Of a stretch of 62,924 nt of DNA, positions 51,072 to 59,974 are shown piece by piece (position 1 is the first letter of the stretch; each line of letters opens with the position of its first letter). The notes below the pieces were generated by a model. The model was given only the letters and a program-made list of their open reading frames with translations. It was not told the DNA's origin and ran no database searches. The translations under genes were made by a program, and so were the position numbers. This DNA is from Armatimonadota bacterium (GTDB lineage: Bacteria; Armatimonadota; Fimbriimonadia; Fimbriimonadales; Fimbriimonadaceae): assembly GCA_023392285.1 (NCBI GenBank), contig JAEVZK010000031.1, forward strand, positions 1 through 62,924, read 5' to 3'.

Positions 51072-54000
51072 TGCGAATCGGCCTTCGAACCTTGCCGGTC
51101 GTCGATTACGAAGGAGACCAAATTGGTTCTCCCGCCAAGGCCGACATCGATATCCGTTCTTTGCAGCGGGACCTGGAAAAGACCGTACGCGGAGAGATTC
51201 GCTTCGACAGTGGGTCGCGGGGTATCTACGCTCACGATGCGTCGAACTACCGAATGGTGCCGATCGGCGTCACTATCCCTAAAGATGAGGATGATGTCGT
51301 CGCCATTATGGCGGCGGCACGAAAACACAACGCACCGATACTTTCCAGGGGTGGTGGAACCGCGATTCCTGGCCAAGGAGTCAACACTGCCTTAATCATC
51401 GACTATTCCAAATACATGAATCAGGTGATCAGCGTCGATCCTGACGCAAAGATCGCTGTCATTCAACCGGGGTGCATTCCCGACACCCTTAACGCGATGA
51501 CACGTCGATTCGGGTTGATCTTTGGCCCCGATCCAGCGACTCACAGCCGCAACACGATTGGTGGGATGATCGGCAACAACTCGTGCGGCATCCACTCCGT
51601 GTTGGCTGGACGGACGTCGGATAACATCGAAGCGCTCGAAATTCTCCTCTATGACGGAACGCGGCTGAAGGTCGGGGCAACATCAGACGATGAACGAGTA
51701 AGAATCATCGCCAAAGGTGGCCGGGAAGGCGAGATCTACAGAAAATTAACCGAGCTTCGCGACGAGTATGCGGATGAGATTCGCGCCCGATATCCGAAGA
51801 TTCCGCGCCGAGTCTCCGGCTTTAATCTCGATAACCTGCTGCCGGAATCGGACTTCAATGTCGCCAGAGCTCTCGTAGGCAGCGAAGGCACCTGCGTCAC
51901 CGTGCTGAAGGCGTGGTGCAACCTTATTCCGGACCCAAAATTCCGTTCTTTGGTTGCGGTGGGTTGCCAGGACGTCGTCCATGCCGCAAGGCTTGTACCG
52001 GAGGCGCTCACCTATAAACCCATCGGATGCGAAGGCCTCGACGATGTGTTTATGCAGGACCTAAAGAAGAAAGACATGCATCCTCCGCATTTGGAGCTTC
52101 TGCCGAAGGGAAATGCGTGGCTCTTCGTTGAATTCGGTGGCGAAAGCAAAGAGGACGCCGATGAGAAAGCCTGCAAGCTCGTCGAGGAGATGCAACAAAA
52201 GCATCAGGCCACCGAGATCAAATTGCTCGACAACCCAGAATTTGAGGCCGACATTTGGCATATCCGAGAGGAAGGCTTGGGAGCGACGGCTCAAATCCCG
52301 GGGGAAAAAGAGAATCACGAAGGCTGGGAAGACACCGCTGTTCATCCGGATCAAGTTGGCGAATACCTCGCTGACTTTCGAGCCCTGATGGATAAATACG
52401 GTTATCGTGGCTCATTGTATGGCCACTTCGGCGATGGATGCATTCACGTCAGGCTTGACTTTGATCTAAAAACGGAAGGCGGAATTCAGCACTACCGCAA
52501 GTTCGTTCAGGAAGGAGCCGAGCTAGTGGTCCGCTACAATGGTTCGCTGAGTGGAGAGCACGGGGACGGGCAAGCACGTGGCGAACTCCTCACCCGCATG
52601 TTCGGCCCTGAGCTGATACAAGCTTTCGCCAAGTTCAAGCAAATTTGGGATCCAGACTGGCGAATGAATCCCGGCAAGGTGATTGCTCCCTATCGCATCG
52701 ACGAGAATTTCACTCACGGGACCGACTACAACCCCCCCGAAATTCAAACCCATTTCCAGTTCCCAGCGGACAACTACAGCTTTGGCAAGGCGGCGGACCG
52801 CTGCGTGGGCGCTGGAGTTTGCCGACGGCTTCAGGGAGGGACGATGTGCCCGAGCTTCATGGTGACACGGGAAGAGAAGCACTCGACTCGTGGCCGAGCT
52901 CGCATGCTGTTTGAAATGGTCAAGCGCGATCCGGTTGAAGGCGGATGGGCGAGTAAAGAAGTGAAGGATGCACTCGACCTGTGTCTTTCCTGCAAGGGCT
53001 GCAAAGGCGATTGTCCGGTTCAGGTTGATATGGCCTCGTACAAGGCTGAATTCCTCTCGCACTACTACGAGAAGAAACGACGGCCAAGGACCGCATTCGC
53101 CTTTGGCCAGATCCAGGTGTGGGCAAAATTCGCCTCCTTTGCACCGGGCTTCGTAAACCTCGTATCTCACTTTCCGATCCTCAACAGGATTGCAAAACAG
53201 TTGACCTCAATCGCCCCTCAGCGGACGATTCCAAAGTTCGCGCCCTACACATTTCGAAGCTGGTTGAACCGCAGAAGGCGGCGACGAACTGAAGGTCCGA
53301 AGGTGATCTTGTGGGCAGATACCTTCAACAACCACTTTCACCCCACTACTGCGCAAGCTGCAGTGGAAGTGCTTGAGCATTGTGGGTTCCAAGTCGAGGT
53401 GCCACGCCAACACCTTTGCTGCGGACGGCCCCTATATGATTACGGATTCCTCGATCAGGCGAAAGCCTATTTACAAACAATTCTTGAGGCGCTTCGGCCC
53501 CAAATTCGGGAAGGATTGCCTATCGTTGTCTTGGAACCAAGCTGCTGCTCGGTCTTTCGCGACGAACTCATTAACCTGTTTCCCCATGATCAAGATGCGT
53601 TAAGACTCTCCGAGCAGACTTTTCTGCTAAGCGAGTTTCTGGAAAAGGAGACTCCCAATTTCTCCTATCCGAAGCTGCATCGAAAGGCGATCCTCCACGG
53701 CCACTGTCATCACAAGGCGCTGATGAAGCTCGATGCAGAAAAGTCGATTCTTCAGAAAATGGAGCTCGACGTCGACGCTCCGGACAGCGGTTGTTGTGGG
53801 ATGGCTGGCGCATTCGGATTCGAGAAAGGAGAGCATTACGAAGTCTCCATCAAGTGTGGCGAACGAGTTCTTCTTCCTGCAGTTCGCGATGCGGAGCCGG
53901 ACACCCTCATCATCGCCGACGGTTTCTCCTGTCGCGAGCAAGTAAGTCAGACCACCGACCGGGTCCCGCTTCACCTCGCGCAAGTGATTCAAATGGCTAT

Positions 54001-54163
54001 CAAGGAAGGACAATACGGCACTCCTGGACGCTTTCCAGAACGGGATTACGTCACTCCGCCCAGGTCGCAGACCGATGATCTCAAAACGGTTGTGATCGCA
54101 GGGGCTTGTCTCTACGGGTTCTATCGACTCGGAAAATATTTGGTGAAGAAGGCACAAAGATGA
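51071..54163 (+). CDS. FAD/Fe-S D-2-hydroxyacid dehydrogenase (D-lactate dehydrogenase-like)
   Basis: 1030 residues, a GlcD-GlcF-type fusion. The N-terminal FAD-binding domain (about 40-280) has ILSRGGGTAIPGQGVNTALI and IGGMIGNNSCGIHSVL. A FAD-oxidase C domain runs to about 540 (YGHFGDGCIHVRLDFDL, SGEHGDGQARGELLTRMFG). Two 4Fe-4S clusters follow: CVGAGVCRRLQGGTMCP and CLSCKGCKGDCPVQ. The CCG repeat domain ends it (HLCCGRPLYDYG; GCCGMAGAFGFEKGEHYE). Such proteins oxidise D-lactate or glycolate and pass electrons to quinone at the membrane. It is coupled to both neighbours by 1-bp and 4-bp overlaps. Confidence 0.93.
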   Translation: MRIGLRTLPVVDYEGDQIGSPAKADIDIRSLQRDLEKTVRGEIRFDSGSRGIYAHDASNYRMVPIGVTIPKDEDDVVAIMAAARKHNAPILSRGGGTAIPGQGVNTALIIDYSKYMNQVISVDPDAKIAVIQPGCIPDTLNAMTRRFGLIFGPDPATHSRNTIGGMIGNNSCGIHSVLAGRTSDNIEALEILLYDGTRLKVGATSDDERVRIIAKGGREGEIYRKLTELRDEYADEIRARYPKIPRRVSGFNLDNLLPESDFNVARALVGSEGTCVTVLKAWCNLIPDPKFRSLVAVGCQDVVHAARLVPEALTYKPIGCEGLDDVFMQDLKKKDMHPPHLELLPKGNAWLFVEFGGESKEDADEKACKLVEEMQQKHQATEIKLLDNPEFEADIWHIREEGLGATAQIPGEKENHEGWEDTAVHPDQVGEYLADFRALMDKYGYRGSLYGHFGDGCIHVRLDFDLKTEGGIQHYRKFVQEGAELVVRYNGSLSGEHGDGQARGELLTRMFGPELIQAFAKFKQIWDPDWRMNPGKVIAPYRIDENFTHGTDYNPPEIQTHFQFPADNYSFGKAADRCVGAGVCRRLQGGTMCPSFMVTREEKHSTRGRARMLFEMVKRDPVEGGWASKEVKDALDLCLSCKGCKGDCPVQVDMASYKAEFLSHYYEKKRRPRTAFAFGQIQVWAKFASFAPGFVNLVSHFPILNRIAKQLTSIAPQRTIPKFAPYTFRSWLNRRRRRRTEGPKVILWADTFNNHFHPTTAQAAVEVLEHCGFQVEVPRQHLCCGRPLYDYGFLDQAKAYLQTILEALRPQIREGLPIVVLEPSCCSVFRDELINLFPHDQDALRLSEQTFLLSEFLEKETPNFSYPKLHRKAILHGHCHHKALMKLDAEKSILQKMELDVDAPDSGCCGMAGAFGFEKGEHYEVSIKCGERVLLPAVRDAEPDTLIIADGFSCREQVSQTTDRVPLHLAQVIQMAIKEGQYGTPGRFPERDYVTPPRSQTDDLKTVVIAGACLYGFYRLGKYLVKKAQR

Positions 54164-55338
54164 TCATTACCGACATTGAAGATCTTCGGCTGCTGGCGAA
54201 AAGAAAGCTGCCCGCAATCATCTACACCTACATCTCAAATGGGGGGTACGAGGAGGAGACACTTCGTCGCAACCGGGAGGATTTGCAGTCCATTACCTTG
54301 TTGCCGAGAGTGCTCAATGACGTTTCGAATCGCAATCTATCAGTGAATTTGGCCGGAACACCGGCGGACCTGCCGATCGCGCTTGCGCCAGTCGGGGGCT
54401 GTGGACTTGCTTCGCCAAATGGCGAAGTCGAAGCCGCAAAGGCTGCAAAAAGATTCAATGTGCCCTTCTGCCTCAGCACGCTATCGGTTGCGACCATCGA
54501 AGACGTGGCGAAAGCCATTCACACTCCATTCTGGTTCCAGCTCTACTTAATGCGCGAGAAGAAAGTGGGCGAGGCACTTGTTGAAAGAGCCAAAAGGGCA
54601 GGAGTCTCCACTCTGGTTGTGAGCATGGATCTCCACGTCAGAAGCCAAAGGCACGGTGAGCAAAAGCATGGTCTGATTGCCCCACCCAGCTTCAGCATTG
54701 GCAATATCTGGGACGGGTTGGTGCATCCAAGCTGGCTCTTTTCCATGATTGGCAGCCGTCGCCGTACATTTGGGAATCTAGTAGGGCTGGTGCCACACGC
54801 TCACAATCTGGCGAAGATCACCGAATGGCTGGAAGAGCAGTTCGATCCCACCCTCGGAGTAAAGGATATCGAGTGGGCGAGAAAGGTGTGGCATGGCAAA
54901 CTGCTCGTGAAGGGAATTCTCCATCCTGACGATGCGGTTACCGCTATCAAAGCGGGTGCAGATGGCGTGATCGTTTCGAACCACGGCGGTCGCCAAGTCG
55001 ATGGTGCCGTCTCCACGGCATCGATCCTGCCCTCCGTGCTTGAACGGGTCAATGGGTCGGGAGCCGTGTTGGTGGACAGTGGCATTCGAACGGGTATCGA
55101 TGTGCTGAGAATGAAAGCCCTTGGAGCCGACGGCTGCTTAATCGGGCGAGCCTACATGTATGGTCTTGGCGCCATGGGTGGGAAGGGAGTTCAGAAAGCT
55201 CTGCAAATTTTAAGGGACGAACTTGATCAGAACATGGCATTGTGTGGCTACACCGATATCAACAAGGTCGATCGCGCTCTTATTTCGAGCACCGTCGCCC
55301 CCGTCTTGCCGTTTCGAAACCGAGCCTTCGTGAGCTGA
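54160..55338 (+). CDS. FMN-dependent L-2-hydroxyacid dehydrogenase/oxidase (LldD-like)
   Basis: 392 residues, FMN-dependent alpha-hydroxyacid oxidase barrel. YTYISNGGYEEETLRRN at the start, ALAPVGGCGLASPNGEVEAA, then GVIVSNHGGRQVDGAVST, which holds the catalytic His and substrate Arg, and VLVDSGIRTGIDVLRMKALG binding FMN phosphate. The family converts L-lactate to pyruvate (LldD), or uses glycolate or mandelate. I start it at ATG 54160, which overlaps the previous stop as ATGA. It is third in the operon with pyruvate oxidase and D-lactate dehydrogenase. Confidence 0.92.
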   Translation: MIITDIEDLRLLAKRKLPAIIYTYISNGGYEEETLRRNREDLQSITLLPRVLNDVSNRNLSVNLAGTPADLPIALAPVGGCGLASPNGEVEAAKAAKRFNVPFCLSTLSVATIEDVAKAIHTPFWFQLYLMREKKVGEALVERAKRAGVSTLVVSMDLHVRSQRHGEQKHGLIAPPSFSIGNIWDGLVHPSWLFSMIGSRRRTFGNLVGLVPHAHNLAKITEWLEEQFDPTLGVKDIEWARKVWHGKLLVKGILHPDDAVTAIKAGADGVIVSNHGGRQVDGAVSTASILPSVLERVNGSGAVLVDSGIRTGIDVLRMKALGADGCLIGRAYMYGLGAMGGKGVQKALQILRDELDQNMALCGYTDINKVDRALISSTVAPVLPFRNRAFVS

Positions 55339-55343
55339 CTTTG

Positions 55344-56096
55344 TCACTTAACGGCGTGCATCAGGATTCTCTTAAAGGTGTAGAGATAGGGCTCTGCTGT
55401 GCCGAGGGCTTGGACCACTCGTTTCCTAAACTCATTTTCAAACGACTCATAAGTCGAACTTGGCATCGTCGCGCGATAGTGGGTCAGGAGAGATCCTTTC
55501 ATCCACTCCACGGTGTCCTCTGAACGCTGGAGCACATGCAGGTAAACGAACATGCGCACCTTTATATTCCGAAAACCGAGGATGTGCAACAGAGTGGCAT
55601 ATCCTTCGATGGAGAGCGTATTTTTCTCCAGCGGATTTGCTGGATAGTGGTTAAATGGCGCCTCCTTTTCTAACAGATAGGCGACACGTTGGCAAACGTG
55701 GTCTCCGTTCTTCGGGATCTGGACCGCAAGTTGGCCACCGGGACGGAGCGCCCGATAGAGACTTCCGAAAATCGTCTCATGGTCCGGAACCCACTGGAGG
55801 GCAGCATTCGAAAAAATGAGATCGAACGCTCCCTCGGGATGAAAGTCGCTGATATCTCCTTTCTCGAACTTAAGACCAGGAGCTCGTGGCGCTTTCGAAA
55901 GCATGTCGTCGCTGCTATCCAATCCGATCGTTTCTGTGGCGCGAAAGCGCTCATGAAGCGTCCTTGTATGTTCGCCCGGTCCGCAGCCTAGATCGATGAT
56001 CCGCATATCGTTACGCGCACTGATGAACTCCATCAGGTCGTAGACCGGTTGACTGCGTTCCTCTCGATATCGAAGATATTGATCTGCGTTCCACAT
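55344..56096 (-). CDS. tam: SAM-dependent methyltransferase, trans-aconitate 2-methyltransferase-like
   Basis: 250 residues. Class I methyltransferase with SAM motif I IIDLGCGPGEHTRTL (about residues 32-46), acidic loop IGLDSSDDML, and post-motif DLIFSNAALQWVPDH. The opening MWNADQYLRYREERSQPVYD and the late GYATLLHILGFRNI are typical of Tam, which methylates trans-aconitate so that it does not inhibit the citric acid cycle. I choose ATG 56096, with TACGCT seven nt before it; a second Met lies upstream. It converges with the lactate operon 5 bp beyond its stop. Close relatives methylate other acids. Confidence 0.82.
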   Translation of the reverse strand: MWNADQYLRYREERSQPVYDLMEFISARNDMRIIDLGCGPGEHTRTLHERFRATETIGLDSSDDMLSKAPRAPGLKFEKGDISDFHPEGAFDLIFSNAALQWVPDHETIFGSLYRALRPGGQLAVQIPKNGDHVCQRVAYLLEKEAPFNHYPANPLEKNTLSIEGYATLLHILGFRNIKVRMFVYLHVLQRSEDTVEWMKGSLLTHYRATMPSSTYESFENEFRKRVVQALGTAEPYLYTFKRILMHAVK

Positions 56097-56130
56097 ACCC
56101 ATAAGCGTACACTTCAATCTTTCTGACTAA

Positions 56131-56198
56131 GGCGCGGAGCGCCTGTAGCCGCAACGACCCACTGCGCGTGAAAGCTCGACATGTCGCCGAGACTACAG
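56131..56198. repeat. Extragenic palindrome cluster
   Basis: It lies in the 110-bp gap upstream of the methyltransferase start. Hairpin GGCGC-GGA-GCGCC (56131-56143), palindrome CGACATGTCG (56177-56186), and a long-range stem CTGTAG (56143-56148) with CTACAG (56193-56198). It looks like a REP-type extragenic element. Only one copy is visible in the window. Confidence 0.5.
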
Positions 56199-56206
56199 CC
56201 CTTTGC

Positions 56207-56821
56207 CTACTTCACCCAGATGCGGTGTTTCTTCCAGTGCCTCGCCACCCTCAACGTATAGCCGAAGAAATTGAAGATATCGCGATATAGGTCGACCACC
56301 GCTGCCGCCTCTTCGCCGAGACGGCGCCTCGCCAAGAGTGATGCCAAGTCGTACACATAAAACGAGAGATAAATTGCGTTCACGCTCATTAAGAAAGCAG
56401 TTGTTCCGGTCCGAATGCCTAACACGATCGCCACGATCGCGAGCGCTACTGTCGAGGCGATCAAGCTCAGCAGATACTGCCCGACAAAGCTAAAGTCACG
56501 TCCGCACAGCTTCGCGTAGAGCACAGCCGCCCCTACGCCAAGAGACAAACCCCAAACTGGCATGTCGTGGTTGTTTAGACTCTTTGCAGTAAGCGCTGCC
56601 ACAACCATCAACACGGGTAGCAGCGCACAGGATAACACGACCTCGGCTCTGGTCGCTCGCGTTGCGATCCGCACCCCGCAGAGGATCAAGATGAGCGCTG
56701 CGAGCGCGCCAAGCACGACCATAGGGTCTAGGATTGGCAGACGAAGCATCGATAGAGCGCCAATCATGAGGAGACTTCCGAAGTGGAGGAGGGACACCCG
56801 CCTGATGAATCCGAGGCGCAC
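56207..56821 (-). CDS. Bax inhibitor-1-like membrane protein
   Basis: 204 residues from GTG 56821, with about seven hydrophobic helices. The end VNAIYLSFYVYDLASLLARR, then VDLYRDIFNFFGYTLRVARH, resembles the YbhL/BI-1 family (the last helix D-LY-DI-N-F). The family probably conducts Ca2+ or other ions and affects membrane protein turnover. The frame remains open upstream through YVPNYIPAPREVPDNVTLEK, which reads like protein, but has no ATG, GTG or TTG before the TAA. So the true start is uncertain: GTG 56821, or a rare ATA near the upstream gene's stop. It probably shares that gene's transcript. Confidence 0.6.
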   Translation of the reverse strand: MRLGFIRRVSLLHFGSLLMIGALSMLRLPILDPMVVLGALAALILILCGVRIATRATRAEVVLSCALLPVLMVVAALTAKSLNNHDMPVWGLSLGVGAAVLYAKLCGRDFSFVGQYLLSLIASTVALAIVAIVLGIRTGTTAFLMSVNAIYLSFYVYDLASLLARRRLGEEAAAVVDLYRDIFNFFGYTLRVARHWKKHRIWVK

Positions 56822-56892
56822 GGAATATTTTTCCAGCGTGACATTATCCGGAACTTCCCGGGGAGCCGGAATATAGTTCGGGACGTAAAGGC

Positions 56893-58359
56893 CTATCCGC
56901 CTTTACCTTTTCCCTTCGTCTTCACCGGCGTGGTTTTGGATCGGGAGTCTCTACCCGATCCCGCTCGAGAAGTCGTGTTCGTGTCGCGCGTCTTTGACTG
57001 CGAAACGATAATATCGATCGTTTTCGTCACGACGTGCCCACGTATCCAGGCGCTGACGGTGCATTTGCCCAGCTTCCATGGATGCAAGAGTCCGCCTTGG
57101 TCGATCCAGGCCGCTCCCTGAGCGCCCCATATCACCTCAGCGTCTCCGACGACCTTGTCATTGTCGGTTGCGCGTAAAGTCACGGTAGCCCCCTGATCCA
57201 GGCTGGCCGGCCCCTCGATGTTGAGGGCACCACTCGTACTGGCTGGCTTGTCTCCGAAGAAGAGAACTCCGTTGGCGACCGGCCTTTCAATCCCGTCGCT
57301 GGGCCGATTCACCACCACTCCGAAAATCGTCATGTCGGTGCTGCCGCCGCCGTCCACGTTGATGGCATCGGTGCAGCCCAACTTTTTCATCACATCCGCC
57401 AATTCGACGAGCGTCACGCCGCGGCTCATCTGCTGGCGTCCGTCCACCGTGACAAAGTAAAAGTCCCCATTCGCAGTTCGACCGATCGCCGTCCGCGGGT
57501 GCTGTTGCTTAGAAAAGGCCGAGTTGAATTTCTGCGCGACGTCGTCGACAACCGTCTGACCATCCTTGAGAAGGCAGGGGCCTCCGCTGATCAGCTGGTC
57601 CACTTTGGTCCAGTCGATGCCCTCGGACTGCATCTTGAAGATCACTTGATCCCCCGAGCGCAGTCCAGTGACATTCCCCGTCTTATTACCGGTGGCCACA
57701 AGCACTACATAGTCATCCGCCACCTTAAGAGTCGGCTCGTCCGCAGTCATACCGGTCACGGTGCCCGTGGTCGTGCCGTTCGGACTCCAGTCGACGCTGT
57801 CCAACTTGATCATGACGTGGACATTTGGCACTTTCGCCAAGGAAAATCCCGCAGCCGCCGAATTTAAGGCGATCTGGTTAGGCCCGCATTGGCCGTTGAT
57901 GTTGTCAATCGGCACCTCAACACCCTTGGCTGTAAAACTTCCCTTCCAGCTCACAATCCCCATCGACCAGGAATTCTGCTTGTTCATCCAGCCGATCGAA
58001 CTCCGTGGCATGCTTGGAATGCTGAGCACTTCGTTGTCTCGGACCATCATCCCGAGAGGATCGCCGGTGTAGGGAAAGTAGTCGCCGTTGATTCCAGCCA
58101 AGGCACCGCGGCGGTCCACCATTTGACTCACAGTCCCTCGACCCTTCACAGCCGTCTCCTCATAAATTGCGGAGCCCGCGAGTTCGACTTTGCCCTGAGT
58201 GGCAGAACCCGGAGAGAACCTCAACGCGTTCACAATCCGGGGAATCTTCATGTCCACTTCCATGCGATAAACCAAGCCAGGGGCAATCGGCTTCTCCCAA
58301 ACCTGCGCGGCAGCAACGCCGCTCAAGGCCAGTAATACAAGTCCAATTTTTATTCGCAT
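56893..58359 (-). CDS. Secreted phosphodiester glycosidase family protein (NAGPA domain)
   Basis: 488 residues. Sec signal about 1-18 (GLVLLALSGVAAAQ). The NAGPA/DUF2233 core (about 80-390) includes AGINGDYFPYTGDPLGMMV, PRTAIGRTANGDFYFVTVDG and INVDGGGSTDM. The family hydrolyses sugar-phosphodiester bonds, as in the mannose-6-phosphate uncovering enzyme, and in bacteria may act on wall polymers. A beta domain and a Lys/Gly-rich tail (GRDSRSKTTPVKTKGKGKGG) end the protein, perhaps for wall or polyanion binding. Its start overlaps the S66 carboxypeptidase stop by 10 bp, suggesting a cell-wall operon. Confidence 0.87.
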   Translation of the reverse strand: MRIKIGLVLLALSGVAAAQVWEKPIAPGLVYRMEVDMKIPRIVNALRFSPGSATQGKVELAGSAIYEETAVKGRGTVSQMVDRRGALAGINGDYFPYTGDPLGMMVRDNEVLSIPSMPRSSIGWMNKQNSWSMGIVSWKGSFTAKGVEVPIDNINGQCGPNQIALNSAAAGFSLAKVPNVHVMIKLDSVDWSPNGTTTGTVTGMTADEPTLKVADDYVVLVATGNKTGNVTGLRSGDQVIFKMQSEGIDWTKVDQLISGGPCLLKDGQTVVDDVAQKFNSAFSKQQHPRTAIGRTANGDFYFVTVDGRQQMSRGVTLVELADVMKKLGCTDAINVDGGGSTDMTIFGVVVNRPSDGIERPVANGVLFFGDKPASTSGALNIEGPASLDQGATVTLRATDNDKVVGDAEVIWGAQGAAWIDQGGLLHPWKLGKCTVSAWIRGHVVTKTIDIIVSQSKTRDTNTTSRAGSGRDSRSKTTPVKTKGKGKGG

Positions 58360-59267
58360 AGATTCTCCAAATACGTCAATGTGCCGGCGTCTGCGTCCAA
58401 TTTTGCTCGGATTCCCAATGGCAGCGAGAGCATGTTCTTACAGTGTCCGAAGGGAAAGTCGATGATCACTGGCATCTTTAACCCGGCAAGACGCTCGCGG
58501 ACGATGTCGCGCCAAGGTTTGCCGCCAATTCCCTCATCGATCTTCTCATCCGTTCGCGTCATCTCGCCGACAACCACACCGGCCGCCGACTGGATCGTAT
58601 TGGAGAGAAGGAGATGTGTGAGCATGGCATCAACCCGGTGCGGGTGTTCATCCACGTCTTCGATAAGGACGATCTTGCCGTCGCAATCGAGTCCATCTTT
58701 TGTGCCGATACTGTCGGTAAGCAAGCACAAGCATCCACCGGTTACCGTTCCTTCCGCGACGCCTCCGGTAACTGGCTCGCCTCTTGGCGCGGCGGCCGGA
58801 ATTGGGTCGGTCCCTTGGAACAGCGACATAAATGATTCAATCACCCAAGGCTCCCTTTCGAACGCGAATGTCAGCGCCATGGGTGCATAAGCAGTCGGTA
58901 ATCCCCGACGATTTAGCGCCAAGTGGAGGGTAGTGATATCGCTGAATCCGATGAAGAGTTTGCCCGAGCTCGCCATCCTATCCAAATCGAGGTAAGGCAT
59001 GAGCCGTGCGCAACCGTAGCCGCCCCGCGCGCAGAAGATCACATCGACGGCAGGATCGTCGAATGCTGCCTGTAAATCTTCTGCTCGCTGCAGATCCGTG
59101 CCCGCGAGGTATGCATCCACGGCAAACACATGTTTGGAAACCTCTACCTTAAATCCGGCGCTTTCCAGCATGGTGCGAGCGGGTTCGACTTTACTTGGTT
59201 CGACGGGAGAAGCAGGGGAGACGAGCCTGATCGTGGCACCTGCTCGAGGCTTGCGAATTGGAGGCAC
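58350..59267 (-). CDS. S66 LD-carboxypeptidase (muramoyltetrapeptide carboxypeptidase)
   Basis: 305 residues. Cytoplasmic serine peptidase that trims D-Ala from murein tetrapeptides during wall recycling. IRLVSPASPVEPSKVEPART at the start, CARGGYGCARLMPYLDLD, the substrate-pocket GFSDITTLHLALNRRG with the probable Ser nucleophile, and IVLIEDVDEHPHRVDAMLTH with Glu/His triad partners all match the family. The frame opens at 59345, but GTG 59267 is chosen. It has TATACT seven nt upstream, begins just before the conserved fold, and clears the divergent acyltransferase. It overlaps the glycosidase gene by 10 bp. Confidence 0.92.
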   Translation of the reverse strand: MPPIRKPRAGATIRLVSPASPVEPSKVEPARTMLESAGFKVEVSKHVFAVDAYLAGTDLQRAEDLQAAFDDPAVDVIFCARGGYGCARLMPYLDLDRMASSGKLFIGFSDITTLHLALNRRGLPTAYAPMALTFAFEREPWVIESFMSLFQGTDPIPAAAPRGEPVTGGVAEGTVTGGCLCLLTDSIGTKDGLDCDGKIVLIEDVDEHPHRVDAMLTHLLLSNTIQSAAGVVVGEMTRTDEKIDEGIGGKPWRDIVRERLAGLKMPVIIDFPFGHCKNMLSLPLGIRAKLDADAGTLTYLENLCE

Positions 59268-59274
59268 GTTCGAA

Positions 59275-59294
59275 AGTATACGGGTGGATATACT
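59275..59294. promoter_or_regulatory. Divergent leaderless-type -10 pair
   Basis: Minus strand TATACT (59280-59275), 7 nt, GTG at 59267. Plus strand TATACT (59289-59294), 8 nt, ATG at 59303. The two identical -10 boxes are only 8 bp apart, so RNA polymerase can probably serve only one direction at a time. Confidence 0.65.
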
Positions 59295-59302
59295 CGGTTT
59301 CA

Positions 59303-59974
59303 ATGGCTGCGAACGACGGTGCGAAGAATTCCGCATGGTACGCACTGGTCCTTCGACTCGTTCGCAATCTATTTTTCAAGCTGGTGACGGGAGGGATCTC
59401 ATCGCTTGGTGAAGAGAATTTGCCCGCAGATGGCCCCATGCTCATCGCTCCAAATCATGTTAGCAACCTCGATCCACCAGCGGTTGCCTGTGGAACCAAC
59501 AAGCGCCAATTCAAGTTCATGGCCAAGGAAGAACTGTTTAAAGGTCTCTTTGGAAAGATCATCAGTTCGGTCGGTGCTTACCCGGTCAAGCGCGGAGAGG
59601 GTGACACCGAGTCTATCCGCAAAACTCTCCAGTTTTTGGAAGAAGGACGTGGCGTGCTCGTTTTCCCTGAAGGTTCACGCGGAGATGGGGTGACACTCGG
59701 GCCGATCAACAGAGGCGTGATGATGCTCGCAAAAAGAAGCGATGCGCCCGTGATTCCGACTGCAGTGATCGGCACCAATGTAGTGCTCCCGAAAGGCGCT
59801 AAAAAGCTGAAGAGGCATCGCATCCTCATCGTCTACGGCTCGCCCTTCAAGTATTCGGAAGTGGCGACTGGAGCAAGTGAGAAGGAAAATCGGGAGCTCT
59901 TTGCGCGCGAGCTAGCTTCGCGTATTGTGAAGCTTTGCTCAGAACACGGGCTACCGCTTAGAACCTCAGGGTGA
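59303..59974 (+). CDS. 1-acyl-sn-glycerol-3-phosphate acyltransferase (PlsC-like)
   Basis: 223 residues. The PlsC family adds the second acyl chain to lysophosphatidic acid in phospholipid synthesis at the inner membrane. The catalytic HX4D motif is NHVSNLD (His52, Asp57). The substrate motif is VFPEGSRGDG (about residues 115-124), and the third block is PVIPTAVIGTN. One amphipathic or hydrophobic N-terminal helix (YALVLRLVRNLFFKLVTGG) could bind the membrane. ATG 59303 is chosen over an upstream frame opening because of the -10 position. Its 3' end overlaps the outer membrane protein gene by 17 bp tail-to-tail. Confidence 0.9.
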   Translation: MAANDGAKNSAWYALVLRLVRNLFFKLVTGGISSLGEENLPADGPMLIAPNHVSNLDPPAVACGTNKRQFKFMAKEELFKGLFGKIISSVGAYPVKRGEGDTESIRKTLQFLEEGRGVLVFPEGSRGDGVTLGPINRGVMMLAKRSDAPVIPTAVIGTNVVLPKGAKKLKRHRILIVYGSPFKYSEVATGASEKENRELFARELASRIVKLCSEHGLPLRTSG

